From positions 558,001-622,000 of the forward strand of contig MKWP01000015.1 in assembly GCA_001899805.1 (NCBI GenBank): a stretch of DNA of 64,000 bases, in the 5' to 3' direction. Below, one piece after another: positions 18,935-27,150 of the stretch; positions within the stretch are counted from its first letter, which is position 1; each line of letters starts with the position of its first letter. Position numbers and translations under genes: made by a program. The notes beneath the pieces are model-generated. The model had not been told where the DNA came from. It saw only the letters and a list, made by a program, of their open reading frames with translations, and did not search any database. The stretch comes from Lysobacterales bacterium 66-474 (GTDB taxonomy: Bacteria; Pseudomonadota; Gammaproteobacteria; Xanthomonadales; Rhodanobacteraceae).

Positions 18935-19194
18935 ACGCGCCGCGCAAGGTCATCCTGCGCTGTCGCGACGAATCCACGCCTGCGGAAGCGACGCTGCGGG
19001 CCGATCTCGACGCGGATCAGGTCGAGCGCCTGTTGCAGCAAGCCGAGCAAATGGGCCTGCCGCGCCACGCCGATCCCGCCACCGCCACGCTGCTGGCCGC
19101 GGTGCGCGTGCGCCAAGACGTCCCGAACGAACTGTACGCCGCGCTGGCCGCGGTGCTGTCGCGGATCTACGTCGCCAGCGAACGCTTGCGCTGA
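18931..19194 (+). CDS. Small FlhB C-terminal-domain-like protein (FlhX/EscU-type)
   Basis: An 87-residue protein resembling the cytoplasmic tail of FlhB after the cleavage site (LPRHADPATATLLAAVRVRQ, then DVPNELYAALAAVLSRIY). It has no membrane segments and no NPTH autocleavage motif. Such free-standing FlhB-C proteins occur next to FliK-like genes in several bacteria and can substitute for the cleaved tail of FlhB. The ATG overlaps the stop of the FliK-like gene, so the two are translationally coupled and probably act as a pair. Full FlhB is encoded at 56982. The exact role here is unknown. Confidence 0.82.
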   Translation: MNAPRKVILRCRDESTPAEATLRADLDADQVERLLQQAEQMGLPRHADPATATLLAAVRVRQDVPNELYAALAAVLSRIYVASERLR

Positions 19195-19370
19195 GGCGCG
19201 AATTCCGCAACCCGCCACGCCTGCCGCGTGCATGTGCCAGGTGCAACGGACAAACCGGGAGCACGTGATCCCTCCGCGGTCAATCCACACGCGAAGGGAC
19301 GATGTCGTACCGGCAGCCCGTGCGGGGATCCATGCGAACTGGCGGCGCTGGAGCCGCGGCCATCATGTAC

Positions 19371-19385
19371 GGCGGCCTTGCCGCC
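19371..19385. terminator. Weak hairpin between convergent genes
   Basis: GGCGGC-CTT-GCCGCC stem in the 212-bp gap between the FlhB-C-like gene (plus) and the small exported protein (minus). No T-run follows. It is the only candidate transcript end seen in this convergent gap. Confidence 0.3.
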
Positions 19386-19406
19386 ACGATGTTGCGGCGG
19401 CGTGGT

Positions 19407-19772
19407 TCAGAAGGCGTGCACGGAAACCACTTCGACCGCGTAGGTCCGCATCGACGGATCGAAGCGAAACATCCTTCCGGCGTCGAACTTGACGCTGCTG
19501 CCGGGTGCGATGTTGGTGGTGCCGGCCGGCCACAGCTTTCTTTTCTGCAGGACCGAACCGTCGGCACCCTTGGCCTCGATCTCGATCTGCGCAGCGGAGG
19601 CTTCCTTGCAGTTGTTCACCAGTTCGCCCGGCATCTTCATGACCGGATGCGCCGGATCGCCGACCTGGACCTCGAACGAGGCCACCTTGAAATCGGTGGC
19701 GGAGCAATCGGCGCGGGCGATGACGGGAGCCAACATCAGGGCGCTGGCGGCAACGGCAAGCAAGGTTTTCAT
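19407..19772 (-). CDS. Small exported protein under a sigma-28 promoter, function unknown
   Basis: Protein of 121 residues that I do not recognise. Residues 1 to about 21 form a typical Sec signal peptide (MKTLLAVAASALMLAPVIARA, shown only to its end) with cleavage before Asp-Cys-Ser. The mature part has two Cys residues (DCSATDF and NNCKEAS) that could form a disulfide. It looks like an immunoglobulin-like beta fold with alternating hydrophobic strands and an aromatic end (HAF), though that fold is a guess. The ATG at 19772 opens the signal peptide; a start 10 codons upstream is less likely. A FliA-type promoter about 50 bp upstream and its place among flagellar genes suggest it is made with the filament, in the periplasm or secreted. 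Confidence 0.72.
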   Translation of the reverse strand: MKTLLAVAASALMLAPVIARADCSATDFKVASFEVQVGDPAHPVMKMPGELVNNCKEASAAQIEIEAKGADGSVLQKRKLWPAGTTNIAPGSSVKFDAGRMFRFDPSMRTYAVEVVSVHAF

Positions 19773-19829
19773 GACGTATTCCGGGGTGGGAAGGAAAGGC
19801 ACGCTCCTTCGACCGGAGCGTCATGTCCT

Positions 19830-19856
19830 TCTTCGGCAGCGCGCGCGGAACCTTTA
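19830..19856 (-). promoter_or_regulatory. Sigma-28 (FliA) promoter of the small exported protein
   Basis: On the minus strand TAAAGGTT-N11-GCCGAAGA, with canonical spacing, about 58 bp before the start codon. A 7-bp inverted repeat (ACGCTCC / GGAGCGT, 19801-19821) lies in the leader and could fold in the mRNA. Confidence 0.7.
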
Positions 19857-19881
19857 GGCGACCCTTGATGCTTGCGGTCCG

Positions 19882-19920
19882 CTCGCGGCGAAAACCCGCA
19901 CGTCGCACGCACGCCGCGAG
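19882..19920 (-). terminator. Hairpin after the flgAMN-HDOD operon
   Basis: Perfect 9-bp arms CTCGCGGCG and CGCCGCGAG with a 21-nt loop, about 60 bp past the stop of the EAL-HDOD gene on the minus strand. No T-run follows, so termination here is only a possibility. Confidence 0.35.
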
Positions 19921-19980
19921 AACACCGGGCGCAACATCGTCGTTCGCGAAAGGCTGCGGCGGGGTCGCCGCGCGTTGCGA

Positions 19981-21243
19981 TCAGGCTGCGTTGCGTTGCG
20001 CGAAACTGTAGACGTGCTCGGCCCACTCGACCGCGCCGAGATAGGCCTCGGCAGCTTCGGCATCGGCACCGCCGGCGCGCGCGTCGAGCCTTTCCCAGGC
20101 GCGGATCCGTTGCAGCACGGCAGCCAGAGGCCCCGTGCCTGCGACCAACGCGTTGCGCACCAGATCGGCGACCGGCACGTCGGTCAGCACCTGCTGCATG
20201 GACACGCCCATGATCGCGTCCAGCAGCGAGAACAGGCCCACGGTGAAGGCCATCTCGCGCTGCTCCGTGGGCATGCGCCGGGCCAGGATTTCCGCCATAC
20301 GCGCGCGCAACAAGGCCTGCTTCAACACCTCGGGCGGCGCATCGTCGAGATCGCCCAGCGCCATCGCGTAGACCCAGTTGCGCAGCCGCGCCACGCCGAA
20401 ATAGATCGCGGCCTGCTGCAACGATTTCAGTTCGCGCGGCAGGCTGAAATAGGCCGAGTTCACGCAGTTGAGCAGTTTGTAGCTGAGCACCGCATCGTTG
20501 CGGATCAACTCCTCGATCTCGACCGGTCCGTTGTCGGGGTTCTGCACCGCGGACAGCAGGCGCAACACGTTCACGCGATTCGGCTTCAACGTGTCGACCA
20601 CGCGTGGCGGCGCGGGCTGCAGCAGGTACGGCCCCTCGAACGCATCGAAGCCGATATCCATGCAGGCGCGATGGGCACGGCGATCCTGCACGCAGGTGGC
20701 CGCGATGGTCGCTCCCGCGCGCACGGCGCGCAGGCTCGCGACGGCAAACAGCAGCGTCGATTCGTCGTGCCGGCGCACGTCGATGCCGACGCAGCGCACC
20801 ATCTGCACGAGTTCGCGCAACCGCTGCGTGGCCTCGCCGGGCGGCACTTCTTCGGGCCACACCGGGTTGTCGATCATCACCGGCACGCCGCGCCCGGCCC
20901 ATCCGCGCAGCACCGCGAACACCTCGTCGCAAACCGCAAGCTCCGCGTCCACCCTCGGCCCGACACGTTCGTCGAAGCGCAATCCGTCCGCATTCCCGCG
21001 CAGCAATTCCGCGTCGGCCACGAGGAACGAAAGCTTGTTGCCGGTGAGGAACTTCAGGCACGGATCGCCGAGCAGTTGCACGGTGGCCTGCGTGCGGCTG
21101 CCGTCGCCACCCGCCTGGTGGCAGATTTCGTACGCGACCAGCTGCGCATCGCGGTCCAGGATGGGCATGCGGACGAACGGCAGGACTTCGACTTCGATTC
21201 CGGATTGGTTGTCCGTCTGGGCGCTGGGGTTGGCTGGAGACAT
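19981..21243 (-). CDS. EAL-HDOD domain protein, EAL part degenerate
   Basis: Cytoplasmic signalling protein of 420 residues. The N-terminal half (about 20-210) resembles an EAL domain (MPILDRDAQLVAYEICHQ) but lacks the catalytic E-x-L and DDFGTG residues; the corresponding segments read GIDVRRHDES and DIGFDAFEG. It therefore probably cannot hydrolyse c-di-GMP. The C-terminal half (about 215-400) is HDOD, with LLNCVNSAYFSLPRELKSLQ and an HDOD-type helical core. Such EAL-HDOD proteins (CdgJ of Vibrio, for example) affect motility. The ATG at 21243 is 20 nt from the flgN stop, so it ends the flgA-flgM-flgN transcript. Its effector is unknown. Confidence 0.82.
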   Translation of the reverse strand: MSPANPSAQTDNQSGIEVEVLPFVRMPILDRDAQLVAYEICHQAGGDGSRTQATVQLLGDPCLKFLTGNKLSFLVADAELLRGNADGLRFDERVGPRVDAELAVCDEVFAVLRGWAGRGVPVMIDNPVWPEEVPPGEATQRLRELVQMVRCVGIDVRRHDESTLLFAVASLRAVRAGATIAATCVQDRRAHRACMDIGFDAFEGPYLLQPAPPRVVDTLKPNRVNVLRLLSAVQNPDNGPVEIEELIRNDAVLSYKLLNCVNSAYFSLPRELKSLQQAAIYFGVARLRNWVYAMALGDLDDAPPEVLKQALLRARMAEILARRMPTEQREMAFTVGLFSLLDAIMGVSMQQVLTDVPVADLVRNALVAGTGPLAAVLQRIRAWERLDARAGGADAEAAEAYLGAVEWAEHVYSFAQRNAA

Positions 21244-21263
21244 GCTGTTCGATCCCGGGAAGT

Positions 21264-21707
21264 TCAGGCCTGCGACAACGGACGCGAGACACTGCGCGCC
21301 TGCGCATGGCCTTGCGGCCCGTACAGGACGGGCGGCCCCTCGCCGGCACCGCCGAGGACGCCGAGCGCGCGTCGCACGCTGGCAAGTTGTTGCGCCACGA
21401 TGCTGCCGTTGGTTTCGTTGATGCGCCTGCAGTCGTCGAGCTGCCGGCACAGGTGCGGCCACAGCGCGGACGCCGTGCGCGCGGGCATCAGCTCTTCCAG
21501 TTGCCGGCGTTCGGCATCCAGCGCCTCGAGCCGCTGCAGCAAGCGCGCCTTGGACGAGGTCGCCGCATCGAGCGCGATCGAATCGAGCCGATCCAGCGCT
21601 TCGCGCTCGGCGCCCAACACCGCGCGCAATTCGATGGTCGCGGCCTGCAGGTCGGCCATCACGGCAGCCTGCGCCTGGGTCAGTTCCGTTTGTTCAACGG
21701 CTGCCAT
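21264..21707 (-). CDS. flgN: Flagellar export chaperone FlgN
   Basis: Predicted FlgN, a cytoplasmic chaperone for the hook-filament junction proteins FlgK and FlgL. The 147-residue, mainly helical protein (long amphipathic helices at about 10-70 and 75-120, with RINETNGSIVAQQLASVRRAL) fits the family in size and character. Identity rests strongly on its place directly after flgM; its ATG lies 2 nt inside the flgM stop region. Its clients are encoded at 33103 and 34965. Confidence 0.85.
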   Translation of the reverse strand: MAAVEQTELTQAQAAVMADLQAATIELRAVLGAEREALDRLDSIALDAATSSKARLLQRLEALDAERRQLEELMPARTASALWPHLCRQLDDCRRINETNGSIVAQQLASVRRALGVLGGAGEGPPVLYGPQGHAQARSVSRPLSQA

Positions 21708-21708
21708 G

Positions 21709-22017
21709 TCAACGGATCTGTTTTTCCAGGGCGATCAGGCGTTCGGCCACGCGCTGCGCGTCGACCTTGTAGGTGCCGTCGGCGATCGCCTGCTTGATGC
21801 GTTCGACGCGCTGCGCGTCGACCGGGGCATCGGCGGATTTCGACGCGGCGCCGAGGGCCTTGGCCGATTCGGTCAGGCGCACCTGGTCACCAGTCTGCAC
21901 GGGGGGCGCAGTGGCGCGCCCGGAAGCTGCTCCGGCATCTCCGGATGCGGCCGGTTTGGCGCCGGGCGAGGAAGCCTGCGGAACGCCGGGACTGCCCGGA
22001 TTGATAGTCGTGTTCAT
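21709..22017 (-). CDS. flgM: Anti-sigma-28 factor FlgM
   Basis: Holds FliA inactive until the hook is complete and is then exported. The 102-residue product has a disordered Pro/Ser/Gly-rich N-terminal half (export signal) and the conserved C-terminal FliA-binding helices ([20 protein letters not shown] and [11 protein letters not shown]). The ATG at 22017 is preferred; a GTG four codons upstream is in frame. A very good sigma-28 promoter lies about 40 bp upstream, so FlgM is also made late, as in enterics. The partner FliA is at 62796. Confidence 0.93.
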   Translation of the reverse strand: MNTTINPGSPGVPQASSPGAKPAASGDAGAASGRATAPPVQTGDQVRLTESAKALGAASKSADAPVDAQRVERIKQAIADGTYKVDAQRVAERLIALEKQIR

Positions 22018-22053
22018 GATGGTTTCCACAATGCTCTGGCCGGTTCAACCCAG

Positions 22054-22080
22054 ATATCGACCTGGGTCACAAAAACTTTA
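22054..22080 (-). promoter_or_regulatory. Sigma-28 (FliA) promoter of flgM
   Basis: On the minus strand TAAAGTTT-N11-GTCGATAT. The -35 is perfect and the -10 matches six of eight positions. A 6-bp inverted repeat (ACCCAG / CTGGGT, 22048-22067) brackets the -10 and could be an operator. Confidence 0.85.
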
Positions 22081-22121
22081 GCACCCAATTTCAGCCCGCC
22101 GATCAAGCCCATGCAAGGCAC

Positions 22122-22814
22122 TCACGGCAAGGTATCCACGATGCCGGGCGCGCTCACCCTGCCCTGCACCACGCACTGGCAACTCAGGCTCTTCACGCGG
22201 ATCAGGTCGCCGCGGTCGCCGGCGTCCAGCGCCACGCCGCTGGCGCGGACCAGGATGTCATCCAGCTGCGCCACCAGGCTGACCTGCTGGCCGCGCTGCA
22301 CCACTTCGCGCGGCGCCAGCATGCCCGGCGTGACCACCGTGCCGGCGGCCAGCGGGCGGCGCAAGCGGCGCCCGACCAGGTCCTGCGCATCCACCATGTA
22401 GCCGTAACCGAGCTGCGCCACGTCGCGCTCCTCGGGGTGCACGTCGCCGTTGCCGACCACGTCGCCGCGCGCCAGGCCGTGGCTGCTGACCAATACGTTG
22501 CGGAACATCTGCACGCGCACCTGCACGCGCACGTTCCAGCCCTGGCCGGTCGCGCACGACACCGGCACCGAAACGCGTGCGCTGGTCCGGCGCAAGTCCG
22601 GCGCCTGCGCCTGCAGGTCGCCGCCGCACGCCGGCAAGCGCAGGCGCGGATCCAGGTTTTCGGCCGTCGCGACCACTCGCGCGTCACCGGGCGCGGCCTG
22701 CCGCACGGCCTGCACCGCGGCCGCCTGCAGATCCTGCAGCGATTGCGCCGCGGCGGCATGTGCGCTGCCGACCACCACCAGCAGCATCGTCGCGAGGGCG
22801 AGTATCCGCTTCAC
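22122..22814 (-). CDS. flgA: Flagellar P-ring assembly chaperone FlgA
   Basis: Periplasmic chaperone for assembly of the FlgI P-ring. The 230-residue product has a signal peptide (about 1-22), a middle region with Cys residues and a C-terminal SAF domain ([20 protein letters not shown], then [19 protein letters not shown]). The GTG start at 22814 follows GGAGG at 7 nt and overlaps the stop of the receptor gene upstream (GTGA), so the two are coupled. Length and motifs are normal. Its client FlgI is at 30815. Confidence 0.93.
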   Translation of the reverse strand: MKRILALATMLLVVVGSAHAAAAQSLQDLQAAAVQAVRQAAPGDARVVATAENLDPRLRLPACGGDLQAQAPDLRRTSARVSVPVSCATGQGWNVRVQVRVQMFRNVLVSSHGLARGDVVGNGDVHPEERDVAQLGYGYMVDAQDLVGRRLRRPLAAGTVVTPGMLAPREVVQRGQQVSLVAQLDDILVRASGVALDAGDRGDLIRVKSLSCQCVVQGRVSAPGIVDTLP

Positions 22815-24118
22815 GCGCAAGCCTCCACCACGATGCCCAGTTGGGTCTGGATCGCGTCGAGGTCGACCTGCATGGCGGGCACCAGTTCTCCGCAGCGCGC
22901 GGATTCGCCATCCGCAAGCGCGGCATCGAGCTGGCCGCGGCGCTGTTCGAAATTCGTCACGCTCTCCTGCATGGCCGCGAGCGCCGGCAGCGCCGGCAGC
23001 GCGCGTTGCAGGCGCGACACGCCATGGCGCAACGCCGCACCGTCCAGCCAGCGCCGGTCCACGCGGGACGGCACGCGCGCCACCAGTTCGAGGCAATGCC
23101 GCAACGCGCCGCACGACTCGCGCAGCGCCTGGATCACGGTGGAGGTATCCGTCGCGTCCATCCGGCCGACGCCCCGCAGCGCGGATTGCTGCGCTGCGAC
23201 CGCGGCCTGCGCCACCGCGTCGACCTGGCGGACGCACTCGTCGCCGGCACGCTGCAGGGCGGCCACCGCCTCGCCGGCGTCGCGCGCCTGCCCGCACACG
23301 AAGTCGCCTGCGTGTTGCACGGCTTGCAATCGCGATTGCGCCTCTCCCAGCGCACTGCCGGTGGCTTCGAGGGCAGCCCGCACCCCATCGATCCCGGACG
23401 CCGCCTGGTCGAGGCGCTTCAGGCTGCCGCCGACGGTTTCTTCCAGGGTGCCGGAGAACTCGCCGACCGCCGCGGTCACGGTTTCGATCTCGGCCGTGGT
23501 CTGCGCGGTCTTTTCCGCGAGTTGCTTGACCTCGTCGGCGACCACCGCGAAACCGCGTCCCGATTCGCCGGCCCGCGCGGCCTCGATGGCGGCGTTTAAG
23601 GCCACCAGGTTGGTCTGGTGCGCGATGTCCTGCACCGCGGCGGTCAGGCGTGCGATTTCCTCGAAGAACCCGTTGAAGCGTTCGTGGGTGCGGGTCATGC
23701 CGGACAGCGTGCCGCGCAGCAGGCGCAACTGGTCATCCAGTTCGCCGATGCCGCGGCTGCCCTCGTCCAGCTTGCCGGCGCCCTGCTGCAGCGGCGTTTG
23801 TGCTTGTTGCAAGGAAGACGAAATTCCGTCGCCGGCCTGCGCCAGCGCGTCGGGAAGTTGGCGCACGCCGCCAGCGCGGGTTTGCAGGTCCTGCAGCCGC
23901 TGCGCCAATGCGCGCGTACCGCCGAGCACCAGGCCCTGTTGTTCCAGCGCGCGCAGCAAGGCCTCCTCGTGATCGCGCCGCGTGGATGCCGACAACAGTG
24001 GCGCCATGGCCCGCGCCGCGGCCGGATGGCGTTCGGCGAGCTCACGCACGCGCTGGCGGTCGCCCGCCGCCAATGCCCCGGCCAAGGCCGCAACCTGACT
24101 GCCCAACAAGAATCCCAT
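22811..24118 (-). CDS. Soluble methyl-accepting chemotaxis protein-like transducer
   Basis: Receptor-like protein of 435 residues. The signalling tip is intact ([20 protein letters not shown], then [18 protein letters not shown]) within a long coiled coil. The only hydrophobic stretch is a weak one at the extreme N-terminus ([19 protein letters not shown]), so it is probably cytoplasmic or loosely membrane-bound. The regions before the tip (about 20-140) and after it (about 260-435) match no sensor domain I know and contain several Cys residues. There is no HAMP and no C-terminal tether. It is the first gene of the operon leading into flgA, behind a sigma-54 promoter, so it is made with basal-body genes rather than late. 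Confidence 0.82.
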   Translation of the reverse strand: MGFLLGSQVAALAGALAAGDRQRVRELAERHPAAARAMAPLLSASTRRDHEEALLRALEQQGLVLGGTRALAQRLQDLQTRAGGVRQLPDALAQAGDGISSSLQQAQTPLQQGAGKLDEGSRGIGELDDQLRLLRGTLSGMTRTHERFNGFFEEIARLTAAVQDIAHQTNLVALNAAIEAARAGESGRGFAVVADEVKQLAEKTAQTTAEIETVTAAVGEFSGTLEETVGGSLKRLDQAASGIDGVRAALEATGSALGEAQSRLQAVQHAGDFVCGQARDAGEAVAALQRAGDECVRQVDAVAQAAVAAQQSALRGVGRMDATDTSTVIQALRESCGALRHCLELVARVPSRVDRRWLDGAALRHGVSRLQRALPALPALAAMQESVTNFEQRRGQLDAALADGESARCGELVPAMQVDLDAIQTQLGIVVEACA

Positions 24119-24210
24119 GATCGAAGGTCACTCCAGGCAAGAATCGACGCCGGCCAGGCCGGTCGCGTGTCCGCCACTGCATCGGCAGATCGGCTTTCGG
24201 CTTGACTCAA

Positions 24211-24226
24211 AGCAAGCCGCGTGCCA
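24211..24226 (-). promoter_or_regulatory. Sigma-54 promoter of the soluble receptor-flgA operon
   Basis: On the minus strand TGGCACGCGGCTTGCT, a perfect -24/-12 match (TGGCACG-N4-TTGCW), about 93 bp upstream of the start codon. Confidence 0.85.
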
Positions 24227-24238
24227 CGACGGCCTGCC

Positions 24239-24265
24239 TCAAGAACCCGTCGCGGCTGCCGATCA
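24239..24265 (+). promoter_or_regulatory. Sigma-28 (FliA) promoter of cheV
   Basis: TCAAGAAC-N11-GCCGATCA with canonical spacing, about 31 bp before the cheV start. It stands back to back with the sigma-54 promoter at 24211-24226. Confidence 0.78.
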
Positions 24266-24296
24266 CCGGGCAGGCACCTCCATCGCAACCCGCCGC

Positions 24297-25226
24297 ATGC
24301 CCACCAGCGTTCTCCAGAAGGTCGAGCAGTTCACGCGCCTTGCCGGCCACAACCGCATGGCGGTGCTGACGTTCCGACTCGGCGGCCCGCAGGTGTTCGG
24401 CATCAACGTGTTCAAGGTGCGCGAAGTGATGCGGCGGCCGCCGCTGGAACGCATGCCCAGCATGCATCCGTTGCTGACCGGCAGTTTCGACTACCGCGGC
24501 AACACCATCCCGGTGATCGACCTTGCCGAAGCCATGGCCTATCCGTCGCTGCGCGACGAGGCATCCGCCACCGTCATCGTCACCGAATTCAGCCTCGGCG
24601 TGCAGGCGTTCCTGGTCGCGGACATCGACCGCATCATCCACTGCGACGGCGCCGACATGGTCGCACCGCCGGCCGAACTGGGTTTCGGCCCGCGCGTCAA
24701 CGCCATCGCGCGCAGCGACGGCGCCCTGCTGGCTGTGGTGGACGTCGAACAAATCCTGGACGGCATCGCGCAACGACGCCCGGAAGTGTCGCCGCGCCTG
24801 CAGCGCAGCGCCAGCCAGCTCGGCCTGCCGCCGCGGCGCGTGCTGGTGGCGGACGATTCGTCGGTGGCGCGCACGCAGTTGAGCGGCACGCTGCAGCAAT
24901 TGCACTGCGAAACGGTGCTGGCCAGGAACGGCGCCGAAGCGCTGGAGGTGCTGGAAGCGTCGGCCCGGAACGGCGAGCGCTTCGACCTCGTGATCTCCGA
25001 CATCGAGATGCCGCGGATGGACGGCTACGCGCTGGTGCGCGCGATCCGCGCCAACGGCGCGTTGCGCGAAATGAAAGTCGTGCTGCACAGCTCGCTGAGC
25101 GGCATGTTCAACGAGGCCATGGTCGCGGGCGTCGGCGCCGACCGTTTCGTCGCGAAGTTCCAGCCCGACGTGCTGGCGACCGCGATCCTGGAGTTGCTGC
25201 CGGCGCCCGTTCCCATGCAAACCTAG
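24297..25226 (+). CDS. cheV: Chemotaxis coupling protein CheV (CheW-receiver fusion)
   Basis: Scaffold protein of 309 residues that joins receptors to CheA and carries its own receiver. The N-terminal CheW-like domain (about 1-165) includes FGINVFKVREVMRRP and FDYRGNTIPVIDLAEAM. The C-terminal receiver (about 180-305) includes RVLVADDSSVARTQL and the phospho-acceptor in DLVISDIEMPRMDG. The ATG at 24297 gives normal CheV length; the longer frame upstream would cross the promoters. It lies between flgA-flgM (divergent) and flgB, a placement common in polar-flagellate gammaproteobacteria. Confidence 0.93.
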   Translation: MPTSVLQKVEQFTRLAGHNRMAVLTFRLGGPQVFGINVFKVREVMRRPPLERMPSMHPLLTGSFDYRGNTIPVIDLAEAMAYPSLRDEASATVIVTEFSLGVQAFLVADIDRIIHCDGADMVAPPAELGFGPRVNAIARSDGALLAVVDVEQILDGIAQRRPEVSPRLQRSASQLGLPPRRVLVADDSSVARTQLSGTLQQLHCETVLARNGAEALEVLEASARNGERFDLVISDIEMPRMDGYALVRAIRANGALREMKVVLHSSLSGMFNEAMVAGVGADRFVAKFQPDVLATAILELLPAPVPMQT

Positions 25227-25233
25227 GCGTCGG

Positions 25234-25280
25234 GATTCCGTCGCCTGCGGCGGCAAGCTTCCGCCGCGACGGCAGGAATC
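25234..25280 (+). terminator. Strong stem-loop between cheV and flgB
   Basis: Nested inverted repeats (GATTCCGTCGC against GCGACGG and GGAATC, and GCGGCGG against CCGCCGC) start about 8 bp after the cheV stop. There is no T-run. Placed before the flgB sigma-54 promoter, it may end the cheV transcript or protect its 3' end. Confidence 0.4.
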
Positions 25281-25340
25281 TGCCGCCCGCAACGGCGTTG
25301 CACGTGCTGGAACCCGCATGCCAGCTCGCTTTCGTGCGAC

Positions 25341-25356
25341 TGGCACGCATATTGCT
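25341..25356 (+). promoter_or_regulatory. Sigma-54 promoter of the flgB operon
   Basis: TGGCACGCATATTGCT, a perfect -24/-12 element about 36 bp upstream of the flgB start. It probably reads through flgB-flgJ and beyond. Confidence 0.88.
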
Positions 25357-25391
25357 GCACGGGGGCTGGAAGCACTTTCCGTGGAGCCAGC

Positions 25392-25808
25392 ATGAGCAGC
25401 CCAACCGATCCGTTGTTCGGCATCCACGCCCGCGCACTGGGCGTGTGGCAACAACGTTCCGAGGCTATCGCCGCCAACCTCGCCAACGCCGACACGCCCG
25501 ACTACAAGGCGCGCGACGTGGATTTCCGCAAGGCGCTCGCCGAGGCCGGCGCCGGAACCGGCGATGGCGATCTGCAACTGGCCACGCCGACCGCCGGGCA
25601 AATCGGCGCGAACGGCAGCACCGCGACCGGTGACGCGCCACTGGAGTGGCGCGTGCCGCTGCAACCCAGCATGGACGGCAACACCGTCGACCCGCAGGTC
25701 GAGCAGGCCGCCTATGCCGCCAACAGCGTGCACTACCAGGCCAGCCTCACCTTCATCTCCGCGCAGATCCGCATGCTGCGCACCGCCATCACCGGAGGCG
25801 GCAGCTGA
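25392..25808 (+). CDS. flgB: Flagellar basal-body rod protein FlgB
   Basis: Proximal rod subunit, exported without a signal peptide. The 138-residue product begins with the rod/hook family helix (LGVWQQRSEAIAANLANADT, then PDYKARDVDF) and ends with the C-terminal helix (VHYQASLTFISAQIRMLRTA). Length is normal. It is first in the flgBCDEFGHIJKL series, directly behind a sigma-54 promoter, and its stop overlaps the flgC start (TGATG). Confidence 0.95.
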   Translation: MSSPTDPLFGIHARALGVWQQRSEAIAANLANADTPDYKARDVDFRKALAEAGAGTGDGDLQLATPTAGQIGANGSTATGDAPLEWRVPLQPSMDGNTVDPQVEQAAYAANSVHYQASLTFISAQIRMLRTAITGGGS

Positions 25809-26239
25809 TGAGCATGTTCAAGGTCTTCGATGTCGCGGGTTCCGGGATGGCGGCGCAGTCGCTGCGCCTCAACACCACGGCCAGCAACCTCGCCAACGCC
25901 AACAGCGTGGCCAGCAGTCCCGAGGAAGCCTATCGCGCGCGCGAACCGCTGTTCGCGGCGGTGCACGCCAACGCGATGGCCGGCGACGGCGGCACATCCG
26001 GCGACGCCGCGGTCGGCGTGCGCGTCACTGGCGTCACCCAAAGCCAGGCGCCGATCGAACGTCGTTACGAACCCGGCAACCCGGTGGCCGACGCCGACGG
26101 CTACGTGTACGGAAGCAATGTCAATCCCATCGACGAACTGGTGAACATGATCTCCGCGTCGCGTTCGTACCAGAACGACGTGGAAGTGATGCAGAGCGCC
26201 AAGCAGTTGATGCTGAAAACCCTGGATCTCGGGAAGTAA
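25808..26239 (+). CDS. flgC: Flagellar basal-body rod protein FlgC
   Basis: Rod subunit of 143 residues. The N-terminal motif SLRLNTTASNLANANSVAS and the C-terminal NPIDELVNMISASRSYQNDV are diagnostic of FlgC and related rod proteins. The start is the ATG at 25808 overlapping the flgB stop; a second ATG two codons on is possible. flgD follows after 5 nt. Confidence 0.95.
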   Translation: MSMFKVFDVAGSGMAAQSLRLNTTASNLANANSVASSPEEAYRAREPLFAAVHANAMAGDGGTSGDAAVGVRVTGVTQSQAPIERRYEPGNPVADADGYVYGSNVNPIDELVNMISASRSYQNDVEVMQSAKQLMLKTLDLGK

Positions 26240-26244
26240 TCAAG

Positions 26245-26895
26245 ATGACCGACGTCAACAACGTGACCGGAAGCAGCGCGACTTCGCCCGTGGCACAAGC
26301 CGCGGGCCTCGCCGGCCAGCAGCTCACCCAGGACGATTTCCTGAAGCTGATGATCGAGCAGTTCCGCGCGCAGGATCCCACCAAACCCATGGACAACACC
26401 CAGTTCGTGGGCCAGATGGCGCAGTTCAGCCAGATCACCGCCACCCAGCAGATGCAGGCCTCGTTCGACCAGCTTGCAACCTCGCTGAGCGGCGACCAGG
26501 TGTTGCGCGCTTCCAACCTCATCGGCCGCCAGGTGCTGGTGCCGTCGGCGCAAGCCACGCTTGCCGGCCAAGGCGTCGACGGCGCGGTCAACGTGCCGGG
26601 CACCGCGCAGGACGTGCGCCTGACCATCACCAATTCGGCGGGCGACAGCGTGCGCACGCTCGACCTCGGCCATTCCAGCGGCGGCCTCGCCAGGTTCCAT
26701 TGGGACGGCACCGGCAACGACGGCAATCCGTTGCCCGCGGGCACGTACCAGATGTCCGCCGCCAACGGCAGCAACCAGCTCGCCACCTACGTCAGCGGCC
26801 AGGTGGCGGGCGTCGGCAGCACCGGCAGCGACACCTACGTGCAGGTCGACGGTGTCGGCGGCGTGCTGCTCAGCCAGATCGCGCAAATCCTCTGA
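26245..26895 (+). CDS. flgD: Flagellar hook assembly scaffold FlgD
   Basis: Hook cap that directs polymerisation of FlgE and is later removed. The 216-residue product has the N-terminal cap motif (LTQDDFLKLMIEQFRAQDPT, then KPMDNTQFV) and C-terminal FlgD Ig-like and tudor-like parts (RFHWDGTGNDGNPLPAGTY). Length and motifs are normal. A 255-bp gap separates it from flgE, with no clear promoter and no convincing gene in it. Confidence 0.95.
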   Translation: MTDVNNVTGSSATSPVAQAAGLAGQQLTQDDFLKLMIEQFRAQDPTKPMDNTQFVGQMAQFSQITATQQMQASFDQLATSLSGDQVLRASNLIGRQVLVPSAQATLAGQGVDGAVNVPGTAQDVRLTITNSAGDSVRTLDLGHSSGGLARFHWDGTGNDGNPLPAGTYQMSAANGSNQLATYVSGQVAGVGSTGSDTYVQVDGVGGVLLSQIAQIL

Positions 26896-27150
26896 GCACA
26901 TACGGATTCCAGGCAACCATGAAAACCTGCTTCATCGACTTGAGCATCACGCCTCCACAACCTCCGACCGCGCGCGCAGGAACGCATGCGAACGGGGAAG
27001 CCGGCCGGGAGGGCGAGCGCCAGGATGGCGCGGGTCATCCGTTGCCGTGCCACGGATTCCACCTCCTCGACTCGAGGCGGCAGTGCAGCCGACCCCTTTG
27101 CACGGATACCTCCTTGCCCAACCGACCCTGAACCCACGGAGCACCCAGAC

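Noticed and set aside
26896-27150. Possible sigma-54 or sigma-28 promoter before flgE
   Set aside because: I checked for GG-N10-GC and for TMAAG-N-GCCGA arrangements. Only poor matches were found.
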